Source: Chloroflexota bacterium
Lineage (GTDB): Bacteria > Chloroflexota > Anaerolineae > Caldilineales > Caldilineaceae
Direction: 5' to 3'
DNA length: 35,837 nt
NCBI GenBank assembly: GCA_018969295.1
Contig: JAGWYN010000041.1
Coordinates: forward strand, 1-35,837
The translations under genes and the position numbers were made by a program. This document shows positions 1 to 12,547 of the stretch, in pieces. Under the pieces are notes generated by a model. That model was given only the letters and a program-made list of their open reading frames with translations, did not search any database and was not told the DNA's origin. Numbering within the stretch: the stretch's first letter is position 1; the number at the start of each line of letters is the position of its first letter.

Positions 1-2
1 CC

Positions 3-3000
3 AATGCCGCCCGCGAGTTCGCCTCGCGCTTTTTCGGCGTCAATGCAGACACAGTCACCACCGTGGGCGAGGCCTACGCGCGTGAACTTTGGGCAACAGC
101 GCGCACGGTGCCGCCTGCTCCCAGCGAAGAGCCGGCAAAACTGCTTGCGGAGACGGTGAGCGCCGTCGAGGATGCAACGGGCAGCAAGGTGCGCGCGGTC
201 TACAGGAAGCTTGCCGGTTCAACGCTGCCCGAGGGTGAGTGGACGACACTGCTCTACGCTGCCCTTGCCGGCAACGAAATCGCCCGGCAACTGACCGAAC
301 TGCTCGCCACGCCCACCGAACTGGGCGCACTGCCCGAACGACTCAAGACGCTGGTCGGACGGCCGGTGAGCGAAGAGGAAATCCTCGCCTGGCTGACGCT
401 CGGCGCTGCAGCGCGCAGCGGCAACCGCCCGCTCCTGCGCCCGGTGGTGCATGCCTTCGTGCGCGGCATCAGCGGCGCAGTGGTGAGCTTCCCGACGGGC
501 GGGCGCGGGCCAAAACTCTGGCTTGCCGCCGAGGACGATCTGCACGAGAGCGGCGAAGGCGAGCGCCACGCCCACTTTCCAGTCACCACCTGCACAACCT
601 GCGGACAGCACTATTTCATTACCTTTCTCAAGGACTTCGAGTTCACCCGCAAACGGCCTGGCGGCGGCGAAGCCGTTGGCGAGGCGGCGTTCTGGGAACC
701 GCTCGCCGAGGCGCAGGGGGGCAAGCGCGTCGTGCTGCTCGACCGCATCCTCGGCGGCAGCGGCGAAGAGCACAGCACCGACGACGGCGAAGAGGACAGC
801 GAGAAGGACAGCGAGGACGGTGATGCGGGCAACGACCTCACTGCCCATCATCGCACGGCACCGCTCTATTTTTGCCGCACCTGCGGCGCAGCCCATCCCC
901 AAACAGGGCACCGCTGCCTGGCCTGCGGTGCCACGGGGGAGATGACGACGCTCTATGCTGTGCGCCAGAACAAGGCCAACCCGGGCTACCTGACCAGCTG
1001 TCTGTCATGCAGCACCGCAGGACGGCGCATGGGCAACACCTACCGCGAACCCGCACGCCCTGTGCGCGCCACCGATGTGGCCGATGTCCATGTCCTCGCC
1101 CAGGACATGGTGCACCACTCCGAGCGACAGCGCCTGCTGGTCTTCTGCGACAACCGCCAGGAGGCCGCCTTCCAGGCCGGCTGGATGAAAGACCACGCCC
1201 GCCGCTTCCGCCTGCGCGCACTGATGGCCGACGGTCTGAAGGAGGGGGCTCTCTCGGTAGGCGACCTGGCACGCTTTGTCGACGACCAGCTCGAAGACGA
1301 CGAGTCGCTCTCGCGCGCGCTGGTGCCCGAAGTCTGGCAGGTGCAACGCAAGGAAGGCGGCGGCGGCCGCCACGAGCAGGAACGACGCAAATTTCTGCGC
1401 ATCCAGGTGCTGCGCGAGGTGACGCTCTCGTCCCGACAGGCAATCGGCCTTGAACCCTGGGGCCGCATGAAGGTCGAGTACGAAGGACTCGATGCCACCT
1501 TGCCCTGGATTCAGCAGACCGCCGTCCAACTCGGTATGCCGCCCGAGCAGCTGCACTGCGGGGTCGCTGTCGTGCTCGACTACCTGCGCCGCAAACGCAT
1601 CCTCTGGGACCCCGAACGCGAAATTTTTAGCAGGTACTGGATGGATGGTGACCTCGAAATCCAGCAGGGCTATCTGCCACAGTTCGGCGCGCCTAGCGGC
1701 ACGAAGCTGCACCGCCAGCCATATGAAAAGGCTTCTCTCGTCACCCAGTGGTTCAGCGAACGCGGCGACACGGCCCTCCGACAGGTGGCCAAGAAATGGG
1801 GTGTAGACAACAACGACGTCGAGGGTTTCCTCGAACAGCTGTTTCGGTTTCTTGTCGAACGCAAACTGCTGCGACCGGTGACGCTCAAAGGTGCGCACGG
1901 CAAGCCGTTGCCCGGTGTCAACGATGTCTATCAGGTCGACGCCGACCGTTTGCGCCTGCAGGCAAACCACGGTGTCTGGCGCTGTGCCAACTGCCGTCGC
2001 CGCATCACCCGCCCCACACCGTACAACAAATGTCTGGCCTGGCGCTGCGAAGGCACGCTCGAATTTGTCAGCGAATACCCGGACAACTACGACCTGCAGC
2101 TCCTCGACCAGGGCTATTCAATGCTTCGCCCCGAAGAGCACACGGCCATGGTGCCGCACGACGAACGCGAACGGCTGGAAAATCTTTTCAAAGGCGACTC
2201 GGACGCCCTCAATACCTTTGTCTGCACGCCGACATTGGAGTTGGGCGTGGACATCGGCCAGCTGGACGCCGTGCTGATGCGCAACGTGCCGCCGCTCCCA
2301 GCCAATTACTGGCAGCGCGCCGGCCGCGCCGGTCGCCGCCATCGCATGGCGGTGAACATCATCTACTGCCGACCGCTGTCGCACGACCGCGCGTATTTCC
2401 ACGACCCGTTAAAACTGCTGGCCGGCCGCGTCGATCCGCCCGCCTTCAACCTGCGCAACGAGCCAATGGTGGCCAGACATGTGCACGCCACCGCAATCAC
2501 CCGGCTGCACCAGTACACGCTCGATCGCACCCGCACCGCAGCCGAACGCCAAACCATCGACACCGTGCTCAAAAGTTGCCTGCCCGACCGTGTGTCGCCC
2601 TACCTCTTCGACGACGGCGTGCTGCGCACGGCACTTTTTGATCTTGCCCCCCTGCGACAACTGCTCAATGCCCATCTGGATGATCTCTGCCGCTATGTGG
2701 AGGGCGCATTTGGCCAGGGATGGCCTTTGCAGGATGCCGAGGTGACGACACCCGCCGAGTTGCACCGGCACGTCGCCACAATGGTCGAAGATCTCGAACA
2801 GGTGCTGCTGCGCCTCAGCCGTCGCCTGCGCTGGGCGCTCGACCAGATTCGGCGTCTGAATACAGTGCGTGAGGCGCAAGGCACCCTTGAGCCTGAAGAC
2901 GATGCCCTGTTCCATCGCTGCGATGTGCTGGTCAAGCGGCTCAAAGGCACGTCTCGGCGCAGTCGACGCGAAGCCGAAGGCTACGACGACGTGAACACCT

Positions 3001-5057
3001 TCGGGGTGCTGGCCGCCGAGGGCTTTCTGCCCGGCTACGGACTCGAAGTCGGTTCGGTGCTGGGTACGGCGGAAATTCCTTTCTGGCGCACGGGTGCAAT
3101 GACGTTTGCACTGCCGCGTCCGCCAAGCGTGGCGTTGCGCGAGTACGTGCCCGGCAACCTGATCTACGCCAACGGCAACCGTTTCGTCGCCCGACGTTTC
3201 CACCGCAACGTCGACGAGCAGAGCGCCGAAATGCCGGTCTTTGAGGTGGTCGTCGAACGCCAGGCGGTGAAGCCAACCAACCTGGCCGCTGCGACGACAG
3301 GGCTCGGCACACAGGTGCTGCAGACGATCTCGGTCTGCGATGTCGACCTTGTTCATCAGTCGCACATCTCCGACGACGAAGAGTTGCGCTTCCAGTTGCC
3401 CGTGGCAGTCTTTGGCCTCGAACGCCAACAGCACAACGGCGGACGTGCCTTCAACTGGGGCAAGCAGCCTGTGCACCTGCGCCGTGGTGTGCGTTTTCGC
3501 CTGGTCAATGTGGGCGCCACCCGCGCCATCGAACGTTCTGGGCGCTTCGGCTACCCGGTCTGCACCGTCTGCGGTCAAAGCGTGTCGCCGCTCTCAAGCG
3601 ACACGCAACACAAACAATTCGAGAGCACCCACGAAGAACGCTGCGGCCGCAGGGTGTTGCCCATCGGCTTCTACGCCGACGTGGTGGCCGATGCGCTGAC
3701 CCTGCCGGGCTGCCCTGACCAGAAAACCGCCTACAGCGTGCTTGAGGTGCTGCGCATGGCGGCTGCACAGGTGCTCGATATGACAATGGAGGATTTGCAA
3801 ATCCTTGTCCTTGGCCATGTGGATCGCAGTGAGGTCGACGCCGTGCTCTGGGACCCAATGCCTGGCGGTTCAGGTCTGCTCGACCAGGTGTGCGGACGTT
3901 TTTCCGAGATTGTCACGGCGGCAAAAGAGATTGTGGGCAACTGCCCGTCGGCATGCGAGACGTCGTGCATCGACTGCCTGCAAACCTTCCGCAACGGCTT
4001 CTACCACAAACACCTCGACCGCAACCTGGCACTTGAAAAGCTCACTGCCTGGGGGGAGCGCCTCGCTGTCGCACACGACATCCCCGCGAAACAGCCCTCA
4101 CAGGCACCTGTCGAAGGCACACACCCGGTGAACGAAGCCGAACGACGGCTGCGACACCTGCTGCTGGCCGCCGGCTTCGAGGAAGGCCTCCGCGGCGAGC
4201 AACTGCGTCTCGACCGTGCCATCGGCACCACCACGCCGGATGTCCTCTATCGCACCGTGGAACACGCCGCAGACGAGGGTGTGTGCGTCTACCTTGACGG
4301 CCTGAGCAGGCATCTGCACGGCAACCCGGAGACTGCCGAACACGACCGCCGAATTCGCGATTGGCTGCGCAACAACGGCTACGAACTCATTGAAATCGCT
4401 GCCAACGACCTGTACGACGAAGGTGCAATGACACGACACTTCAGAAAACTCGCCGGTTATCTTGGCAAACCCGAACTTAAGGAACGGCTGCGCGCCGACA
4501 CACGCTGGTACAGAGCGCTTGCGGCGGCAGAGGAAGAGGCCGCCGCCACACCGACCGAGCGCTCCGTACTTCGTCTTGTCCAACCCACCGCCGCCGAACG
4601 CTACGTCACCTGCCTGCCGCTCATCCCACTCAAAGCCGCAGCAGGTGCATTTGGCGACCCCCAAAACATCCCTGAAGATTCGGAGTGGGAGAATTGGGTT
4701 GCGGTGGAACTCAGACGCAAGTTGCGACGTGGGATGTTTGTGGCACAGGTAGTTGGCAGGTCGATGGAGCCAAAGATTCCTGATGGCTCATACTGTGTTT
4801 TTGCTGCCCCTGTTGAAGGCTCGCGCCAGGGAAAAATTGTGCTGGCACAGCTTCGCTCCGAGCGTGACCCAGAAAGCGGCGAACGGTACACTGTCAAACG
4901 GTATTCAAGTGAAAAATCAATCGATGAGGACGACACCTGGCGACATTTGAAGATTACGCTGCATCCGCTCAACCCAGAGTACTCGCCGATCGTTCTCACC
5001 GCCGAGGACGAAAACAGCGTCTCTGTGGTTGCAGAATTTGTCGCAACACTGTCCTGA
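3..5057 (+). CDS. Giant DEAD/DEAH helicase with DUF1998, Vsr-like and S24 (LexA-like) domains; 5' end outside window
   Basis: The frame is open to the left edge, so this is the C-terminal part (at least 1684 residues) of a larger protein. Numbering starts at the first in-frame GTG, position 63. Visible in order: Cys pairs C177/C180, C271/C274 and C285/C288 (probable zinc sites); LLVFCDNRQEAAFQAG near 360 (motif IV-like); TLELGVDIG near 725 and QRAGRAGRR at 751-759 (helicase motifs V and VI); a DUF1998 region with DPMPGGSG at 1264 and a Cys cluster C1294/C1298/C1302/C1305; a Vsr/DUF559-like segment with PD at 1392-1393, VYLDG ending near D1412, and a later D-R-R/NNGYELIEI stretch; and an S24-type domain with GRSMEPKIPDGSY (Ser1567) and YTVKRY (Lys1612), matching the Ser-Lys dyad of LexA/UmuD. 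The Walker A/B half lies upstream. DUF1998 helicases occur in anti-phage systems (DISARM, Druantia DruE); a defence role here is inference. A 24-bp inverted repeat follows the stop. Confidence 0.85.
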   Translation, partial: NAAREFASRFFGVNADTVTTVGEAYARELWATARTVPPAPSEEPAKLLAETVSAVEDATGSKVRAVYRKLAGSTLPEGEWTTLLYAALAGNEIARQLTELLATPTELGALPERLKTLVGRPVSEEEILAWLTLGAAARSGNRPLLRPVVHAFVRGISGAVVSFPTGGRGPKLWLAAEDDLHESGEGERHAHFPVTTCTTCGQHYFITFLKDFEFTRKRPGGGEAVGEAAFWEPLAEAQGGKRVVLLDRILGGSGEEHSTDDGEEDSEKDSEDGDAGNDLTAHHRTAPLYFCRTCGAAHPQTGHRCLACGATGEMTTLYAVRQNKANPGYLTSCLSCSTAGRRMGNTYREPARPVRATDVADVHVLAQDMVHHSERQRLLVFCDNRQEAAFQAGWMKDHARRFRLRALMADGLKEGALSVGDLARFVDDQLEDDESLSRALVPEVWQVQRKEGGGGRHEQERRKFLRIQVLREVTLSSRQAIGLEPWGRMKVEYEGLDATLPWIQQTAVQLGMPPEQLHCGVAVVLDYLRRKRILWDPEREIFSRYWMDGDLEIQQGYLPQFGAPSGTKLHRQPYEKASLVTQWFSERGDTALRQVAKKWGVDNNDVEGFLEQLFRFLVERKLLRPVTLKGAHGKPLPGVNDVYQVDADRLRLQANHGVWRCANCRRRITRPTPYNKCLAWRCEGTLEFVSEYPDNYDLQLLDQGYSMLRPEEHTAMVPHDERERLENLFKGDSDALNTFVCTPTLELGVDIGQLDAVLMRNVPPLPANYWQRAGRAGRRHRMAVNIIYCRPLSHDRAYFHDPLKLLAGRVDPPAFNLRNEPMVARHVHATAITRLHQYTLDRTRTAAERQTIDTVLKSCLPDRVSPYLFDDGVLRTALFDLAPLRQLLNAHLDDLCRYVEGAFGQGWPLQDAEVTTPAELHRHVATMVEDLEQVLLRLSRRLRWALDQIRRLNTVREAQGTLEPEDDALFHRCDVLVKRLKGTSRRSRREAEGYDDVNTFGVLAAEGFLPGYGLEVGSVLGTAEIPFWRTGAMTFALPRPPSVALREYVPGNLIYANGNRFVARRFHRNVDEQSAEMPVFEVVVERQAVKPTNLAAATTGLGTQVLQTISVCDVDLVHQSHISDDEELRFQLPVAVFGLERQQHNGGRAFNWGKQPVHLRRGVRFRLVNVGATRAIERSGRFGYPVCTVCGQSVSPLSSDTQHKQFESTHEERCGRRVLPIGFYADVVADALTLPGCPDQKTAYSVLEVLRMAAAQVLDMTMEDLQILVLGHVDRSEVDAVLWDPMPGGSGLLDQVCGRFSEIVTAAKEIVGNCPSACETSCIDCLQTFRNGFYHKHLDRNLALEKLTAWGERLAVAHDIPAKQPSQAPVEGTHPVNEAERRLRHLLLAAGFEEGLRGEQLRLDRAIGTTTPDVLYRTVEHAADEGVCVYLDGLSRHLHGNPETAEHDRRIRDWLRNNGYELIEIAANDLYDEGAMTRHFRKLAGYLGKPELKERLRADTRWYRALAAAEEEAAATPTERSVLRLVQPTAAERYVTCLPLIPLKAAAGAFGDPQNIPEDSEWENWVAVELRRKLRRGMFVAQVVGRSMEPKIPDGSYCVFAAPVEGSRQGKIVLAQLRSERDPESGERYTVKRYSSEKSIDEDDTWRHLKITLHPLNPEYSPIVLTAEDENSVSVVAEFVATLS

Positions 5058-5068
5058 AAATAGGGTCT

Positions 5069-5142
5069 GAGCCCCGACCGTAAGGGAGGGGGAAGGACCT
5101 TGTCGTGTCTGGGGGTTCCCCCCTCCCTTACGGTCGGGGCTC
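5069..5142. repeat. 24-bp inverted repeat downstream of the helicase
   Basis: The arms at 5069-5092 and 5119-5142 are perfect reverse complements (GAGCCCCGACCGTAAGGG... on the left) separated by 26 nt. The element begins 12 nt after the helicase stop and could act as a transcription end. Its long perfect arms and the neighbouring repeat island suggest a MITE-like or REP-like mobile hairpin. There is no U-run after the right arm. Confidence 0.75.
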
Positions 5143-5209
5143 TGTGCCCCTCGCTGTGGCCGAGAGACAAAGCCAGGAGGTGTGGCATCAGCATGGCAGT
5201 TGCGCCCGC

Positions 5210-6193
<984 letters not shown>

Positions 6194-6195
6194 TA

Positions 6196-7343
6196 CTAGC
6201 GCAGGTACTGTGAATAAGGGTAGACTTGCCAGTTCTGTAATTCTTGGCCGTTGCAGTAGATCCGGGTTGTGGACCAGCTGTGCACATAGTTCCACAGCTG
6301 CCAGAAGTAGCTCATTTCGTTTTTGCGAAAGGTGACGCGATAGACCAGATGGCGGTCTTCGTCGAGCAACTGGAGAAAGGTCGAGCGCCGCTGAGCCTGG
6401 CGCAGGGCGCTCAAGAAGTATTCAGAACGGCTCTGGCGAAATTCGACGACCAGGTAGGTGTGGGCCAGTTCCTTTTGACCAGATGCAGCGTCTGGGTCTG
6501 TGGCCTCTTTTCCAAGGGAATCCAGGGGCTCCTCGGGCAGGGCCAGGTCGACGAGCAGCGGCTCCAAGCTGCGCCGGAGATTGGGTTGGGGAAATTCGAT
6601 CCGCAGGTCTCGATGGTGGCAGCGCCAAGGCAAGGGGTGGTCTGCGGCCGGGCCCAGCTGTTTCAACCCAAATTGGAGCGGCTCTGTGCTGAGGGTGGCG
6701 GCAAGCGACCGCAGACGAAAGGCCAGCGCCGTCTCGCTCAGGTCGGCTGCGGGCAACTGCCAGAGTTTTGAGACCGCGCGTGCCTCCCCTGCCGTCAGCG
6801 CGGTGCCGAGGAGTGCCTGCAGCCCCAGCGCCACCCCAGCAAGATCGGCGGGCAGGGCAGCCTGGGCCAGCCACTCTGCCAGTGCAGGGCCGTCCTGTTC
6901 CAGCCAGCGGGCCAACAGAGCGACACGCCAGAACCCCTGGACCGGCTGCCAGGAGGCGCTTTGTTCCAACTGGGCCAGCAGTTTCCGAACGCTGCGCGCT
7001 TTTTCGCCTCCTTCACAAAGACCGGCTTCGAGACTGGCGAGCAGGAGCTGTTGGAAAGCAGGGCAGGCGTGCGACTGGGGGGCCGCGCACCAGGCCAGAA
7101 AACGGCCCCTCTGGGCGGGGCTGTAGCCTGCATAGGTCAGGCCAGGAGCCGGATCACCGTCGTCCGGTCGACCCGGCTCCACACGCAGTGATGGGTCGAC
7201 CTGGGCAAATTCCTCGCCGACAAAGCTGGCAGAAAGCGACAGCTGTACGGGCAGAGCGTGCTGGCCGGCCAGCGCGACTACCTCCTCCAGCGGAGAGGCA
7301 ACCCCGCGAACCCGAAGAGGCAGCGCAGCCAGAGAGGCCACAT

Positions 7344-7347
<4 letters not shown>
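6196..7347 (-). CDS. Unknown protein coupled to uvrA, weak TerB-N-like motif
   Basis: This 383-residue protein has no signal peptide or membrane segment. Its ATG overlaps the uvrA stop (ATGA, 7344-7347), so it is almost certainly translated together with uvrA. The stretch GYSPAQRGRFLAWCA near residues 75-90 resembles the 'sP.qR..yl.Wla' motif of TerB-N-domain proteins, which occur in tellurite/stress and DNA-processing contexts; the match is short and should be treated as a hint. The middle is Ala/Leu-rich and probably helical. The C-terminal third (about 270-383) is richer in aromatic residues and ends in YPYSQYLR. Translational coupling to UvrA suggests a link to DNA damage or DNA handling, but no biochemical function can be assigned. 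Confidence 0.8.
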
Positions 7348-10274
<2,927 letters not shown>

Positions 10275-10311
10275 TGTGTCTTCTCCGCCAAACAGTTTTT
10301 GGGTCAGCACC

Positions 10312-10323
10312 GAACAAAAGTTC
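10312..10323 (-). promoter_or_regulatory. LexA-like operator at the uvrA promoter
   Basis: GAACAAAAGTTC is a perfect GAAC-N4-GTTC dyad, the core of the LexA (DinR) box of Gram-positive bacteria. It lies 4 nt downstream of the uvrA -10 hexamer (10328-10333), at the expected start of transcription. uvrA is a classical SOS gene. The function is inferred from position and sequence. Confidence 0.55.
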
Positions 10324-10327
10324 TTTC

Positions 10328-10356
10328 AGTATATCCAAACTAGGGAGAGCCGACAA
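10328..10356 (-). promoter_or_regulatory. uvrA promoter
   Basis: On the minus strand TTGTCG (10356-10351) and TATACT (10333-10328) are separated by 17 nt, a good sigma70-type match. Transcription would start near 10321, giving a leader of about 47 nt before the uvrA ATG. Confidence 0.6.
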
Positions 10357-10441
10357 ACATGCTCCCTCCACAAAAACTTCTGCACAGCCATTTGGAAGCC
10401 AACAGACGCTCGGCAGGAACAGAGCTGTGTTACAGTGTGTT

Positions 10442-10450
10442 TGCGATAAT
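10442..10450 (+). promoter_or_regulatory. Candidate extended -10 promoter of the cupredoxin gene
   Basis: TGCGATAAT is an extended -10 element (TG-N-GATAAT), 39 nt before the cupredoxin ATG. No convincing -35 hexamer is present at 17 nt, as is common for extended -10 promoters. GAGGAA near 10474 is the likely ribosome-binding site. Confidence 0.4.
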
Positions 10451-10489
10451 TTTCACAAGCAGTTTGAAGAAAAAGAGAGGAATTGAAAA

Positions 10490-10999
10490 ATGGGTCGGTA
10501 CCTTGTCTCTTGGTTGCTCGTTTTGGGGGTCCTGTCCGGCTGCGGCGGTTCCAGCACACCGGAGCCGACTGCCACCCCGGTGCCAACCGCTACCCCAGTG
10601 GCGGCGGCGGAACCGGAGGCCCCGTCTGCGCAGGCAGTCATCGCCGCCACGTTGGAGGTGGCGATGCACGACATCTACTTCGGTGAGGACAACAACAACC
10701 TGGCGGAGCCGCCGGTCTGGCGCGTGCCGGCGGGCGCAGAAGTGACCGTCAACCTGGAGAACCTGGGGGGGCTGGACCACAACTGGGCGATCGTGCAGAA
10801 GGATGCCGAGCTGCCGGTTCCATTCATGCCGGATCAAAACAGTGACCTGATTTTGTGGGCAGCCGGTGTGCTGGCGGCCGGTGAAAAGACGACGGACACC
10901 TTCACAGCGCCCGTCGAGCTGGGCGAGTATATCGTGATCTGCACGGTCGCTGGCCACTATCCGGCCATGCAGGGGCGGCTGGTGGTCGAGTCGATGTGA
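10490..10999 (+). CDS. Auracyanin-like blue-copper lipoprotein (cupredoxin)
   Basis: This is a membrane-anchored type-1 copper electron carrier of 169 residues. A lipoprotein signal ends in LSGC with Cys18 as the lipid anchor. A Pro/Thr/Ala-rich linker (about 22-45) spaces the domain from the membrane. The cupredoxin fold follows, with copper ligands His97 (in LDHNW), Cys151, His156 and Met160 (CTVAGHYPAMQG). The spacing C-x4-H-x3-M and the 'HNW...YIVICTVAGHYPAMQG' pattern resemble auracyanins of Chloroflexus and relatives, which shuttle electrons from alternative complex III. It is divergent from uvrA and followed by a strong terminator, so it is probably monocistronic. Assignment to the cupredoxin family is secure; the exact redox partner is unknown. 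Confidence 0.92.
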   Translation: MGRYLVSWLLVLGVLSGCGGSSTPEPTATPVPTATPVAAAEPEAPSAQAVIAATLEVAMHDIYFGEDNNNLAEPPVWRVPAGAEVTVNLENLGGLDHNWAIVQKDAELPVPFMPDQNSDLILWAAGVLAAGEKTTDTFTAPVELGEYIVICTVAGHYPAMQGRLVVESM

Positions 11000-11035
11000 C
11001 GATAGCGGAGCCGTCGGAGCAGCCGTCGGGGTGGT

Positions 11036-11070
11036 GGAGGGCCCGGTTTGCTCTGCAAACCGGGCCCTCC
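11036..11070. terminator. Bidirectional terminator between the cupredoxin gene and selD
   Basis: The 15-bp perfect stem GGAGGGCCCGGTTTG / CAAACCGGGCCCTCC with a 5-nt loop is followed by AACGTTTT. It lies between the ends of two convergent genes. Confidence 0.8.
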
Positions 11071-11095
11071 AACGTTTTCTGCCATGCGCGGCGCT

Positions 11096-12187
11096 TCAGA
11101 CGACCTGGATTCCTTCGCCCGGGACGACCTGGCCGATCCGCCAGGCAGGCTGTTTTTGAGCGGCGCAGCTTTCTTCGAACGTGGCCTGGGTGGCCTTGGG
11201 CACTGCCAGGAGCAGCCCTCCGCTGGTCTCTGACTCCCAAAGCAACGTGCGCCAGGCAGGGGGGAGGCTGGGGGCAAAGCGGACATGCTGGCCAAAATGA
11301 GCTGGGTTGCGCGTCGAGCCGCGCGTCAGAGAGCCTGCCTCCAGCGACTGCCAGACGCCGGGCAGCACGGGGACCTGGGCCGTCTCGATCTGAAACGACA
11401 CGGCAGTCTGGTTGGCCACCAACATCTCGCTGGCATGGCCGAGCAGCCCAAAGCCTGTGATGTCTGTGGCGCTGCGGATACTGGCGGCACGCGCGGCGCG
11501 CGCCGCGCTTTGGTTCAGCTTGAGCATGGAGACGATGGCGGCGTCGAGGTCGCTGCGTTCGAGCGCAGCGCGTTTGCGGCGCAGCCGTGTGAGCCAGCCC
11601 GTCCAGCCCGCACCGCTCTGTTTGGCGGCTGTGGTGATCACGCCGGTTCCAAGCGGTTTGGTCAAATAGAGCTGATCCCCTGGCGCGGCCCCTCCTTTGC
11701 GCAGCACCTGGTCGGGGTGGATGAGCCCAGTCACCGCCAGCCCGTAGAAGGGTTCTGGGCTGCTGATCGTGTGGCCCCCTGCGACGACCGCCCCTGCCTC
11801 CCGTACTTTGGCGGCGCCTCCGGCAAAGATCTGGGCAATTTGGGCAGGAGAGAGCTGCTCAGGGAAGCCGGCGATGTTGAGCACAAACAGGACTTCTCCC
11901 CCCATCGCAAAGACATCGCTCATGGCATTGGCCGCTGCGATCGCTCCGTAGCTCCAGGGGTCATCGACGATCGGGGTAAAAAAATCTGTGGTGCTGACCA
12001 GCGCGCGCTGCGGGTCGATGCGCACGACAGCCGCATCGTCTGGCTCGCCCAGACCGACCAGGACATCCGGGTATTCAGTTGCTGGAAACAATCCAGCCAG
12101 TTGGCGCACGACCTGCGCCAGTGTCCCTGGGGGGAGCTTGGAAGCTCAACCGGCGCAGGTGACCAACGCAGTCAACGGTTTGGCCAT
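11096..12187 (-). CDS. selD: Selenide, water dikinase (selenophosphate synthetase) containing selenocysteine, UGA at codon 14
   Basis: SelD makes selenophosphate from selenide and ATP, the selenium donor for Sec-tRNA. The obvious open frame begins only at codon 27 (12109), but reading upstream in the same frame gives ATG at 12187 with an ideal AAAGGAGGT ribosome-binding site and then TALVTCAGUASKLPPGTLAQ, where U14 is the in-frame TGA at 12148-12146. This is the SelD catalytic loop (E. coli GAGCGCK, Cys17 and Lys20): here Sec14 and Lys17 have the same U/C-x2-K spacing. The rest matches the family: DDAAVV, STTDFFTPIVDDPWSYG, NAMSDVFAMGG, AGGHTI and EPFYGLAVTG. Full length is 363 residues, near the usual 345-360. 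The gene starts 19 nt after the upstream orf and shares an operon with tRNA-Sec. An immediate start at 12109 would lack the catalytic residues. Confidence 0.93.
12118..12130 (-). promoter_or_regulatory. Candidate bacterial SECIS hairpin in selD
   Basis: Counting from the UGA, nt 16-28 of the selD mRNA form CCAG-GGACA-CTGG, a 4-bp stem with a loop that opens with G. Bacterial SECIS elements are small hairpins just downstream of the UGA with a G (often GU) at the start of the apical loop. Position and loop fit, but the stem is short and no clear lower stem was found. Confidence 0.4.
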
Positions 12188-12206
12188 CAGCGTACCTCCT
12201 TTCTGG

Positions 12207-12482
12207 TTAAAAGAGATCCAACAGATTCACAACGATGATCCCCAGCAGCACGAGCAGCAGCACAAAGAACAGCAGCTCTGTCGACGCCCGGATGTTGTTG
12301 GCCTGTGCTGTACGCCGCGCGTTGCGGGCCTTCTTGCGCATTTCGGCGATCTCTTTGACGGTTTTGTCATGCGTGCTCTGCGCATCCTGGCTGTTTTGCC
12401 AGTGGCCCTGAATCGTGTACCAGTAGCGCATCAACAGCCCACCGACCAGCATCCCAAGGACCAGGAGCAATAGATAGTCCAT
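12207..12482 (-). CDS. Small two-helix membrane protein in the selenium operon, unknown function
   Basis: A 91-residue protein with a hydrophobic segment at each end (about 3-18 MDYLLLLVLGMLVGG and 69-90 LLFFVLLLVLLGIIVVNLL) and a charged helical middle rich in Lys/Arg/Gln (about 25-66), likely a hairpin in the membrane with a cytoplasmic or coiled-coil middle. It ends 19 nt before the selD start and starts 65 nt after the end of the 149-residue orf, so it lies inside the selC-selD transcription unit. No obvious Shine-Dalgarno precedes the ATG. No family is recognised; a role in selenium uptake or anchoring is only a guess from context. Confidence 0.75.
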   Translation of the reverse strand: MDYLLLLVLGMLVGGLLMRYWYTIQGHWQNSQDAQSTHDKTVKEIAEMRKKARNARRTAQANNIRASTELLFFVLLLVLLGIIVVNLLDLF

Positions 12483-12547
12483 GGAAGCGAGGAGAGGGGC
12501 TCAGTGCAGCGCAACTAGAGAGAGAGGCTCTGTCACGGCACAGCCTC

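Noticed and set aside
11096..12109. SelD starting at codon 27 (ATG 12109) as the true start
   Set aside because: It would delete the Sec/Lys catalytic loop and has no ribosome-binding site; the ATG at 12187 has a strong one.
11285..12238. Plus-strand open frame opposite selD
   Set aside because: It is a shadow of selD; the minus-strand product is unmistakable and has a ribosome-binding site and operon context.
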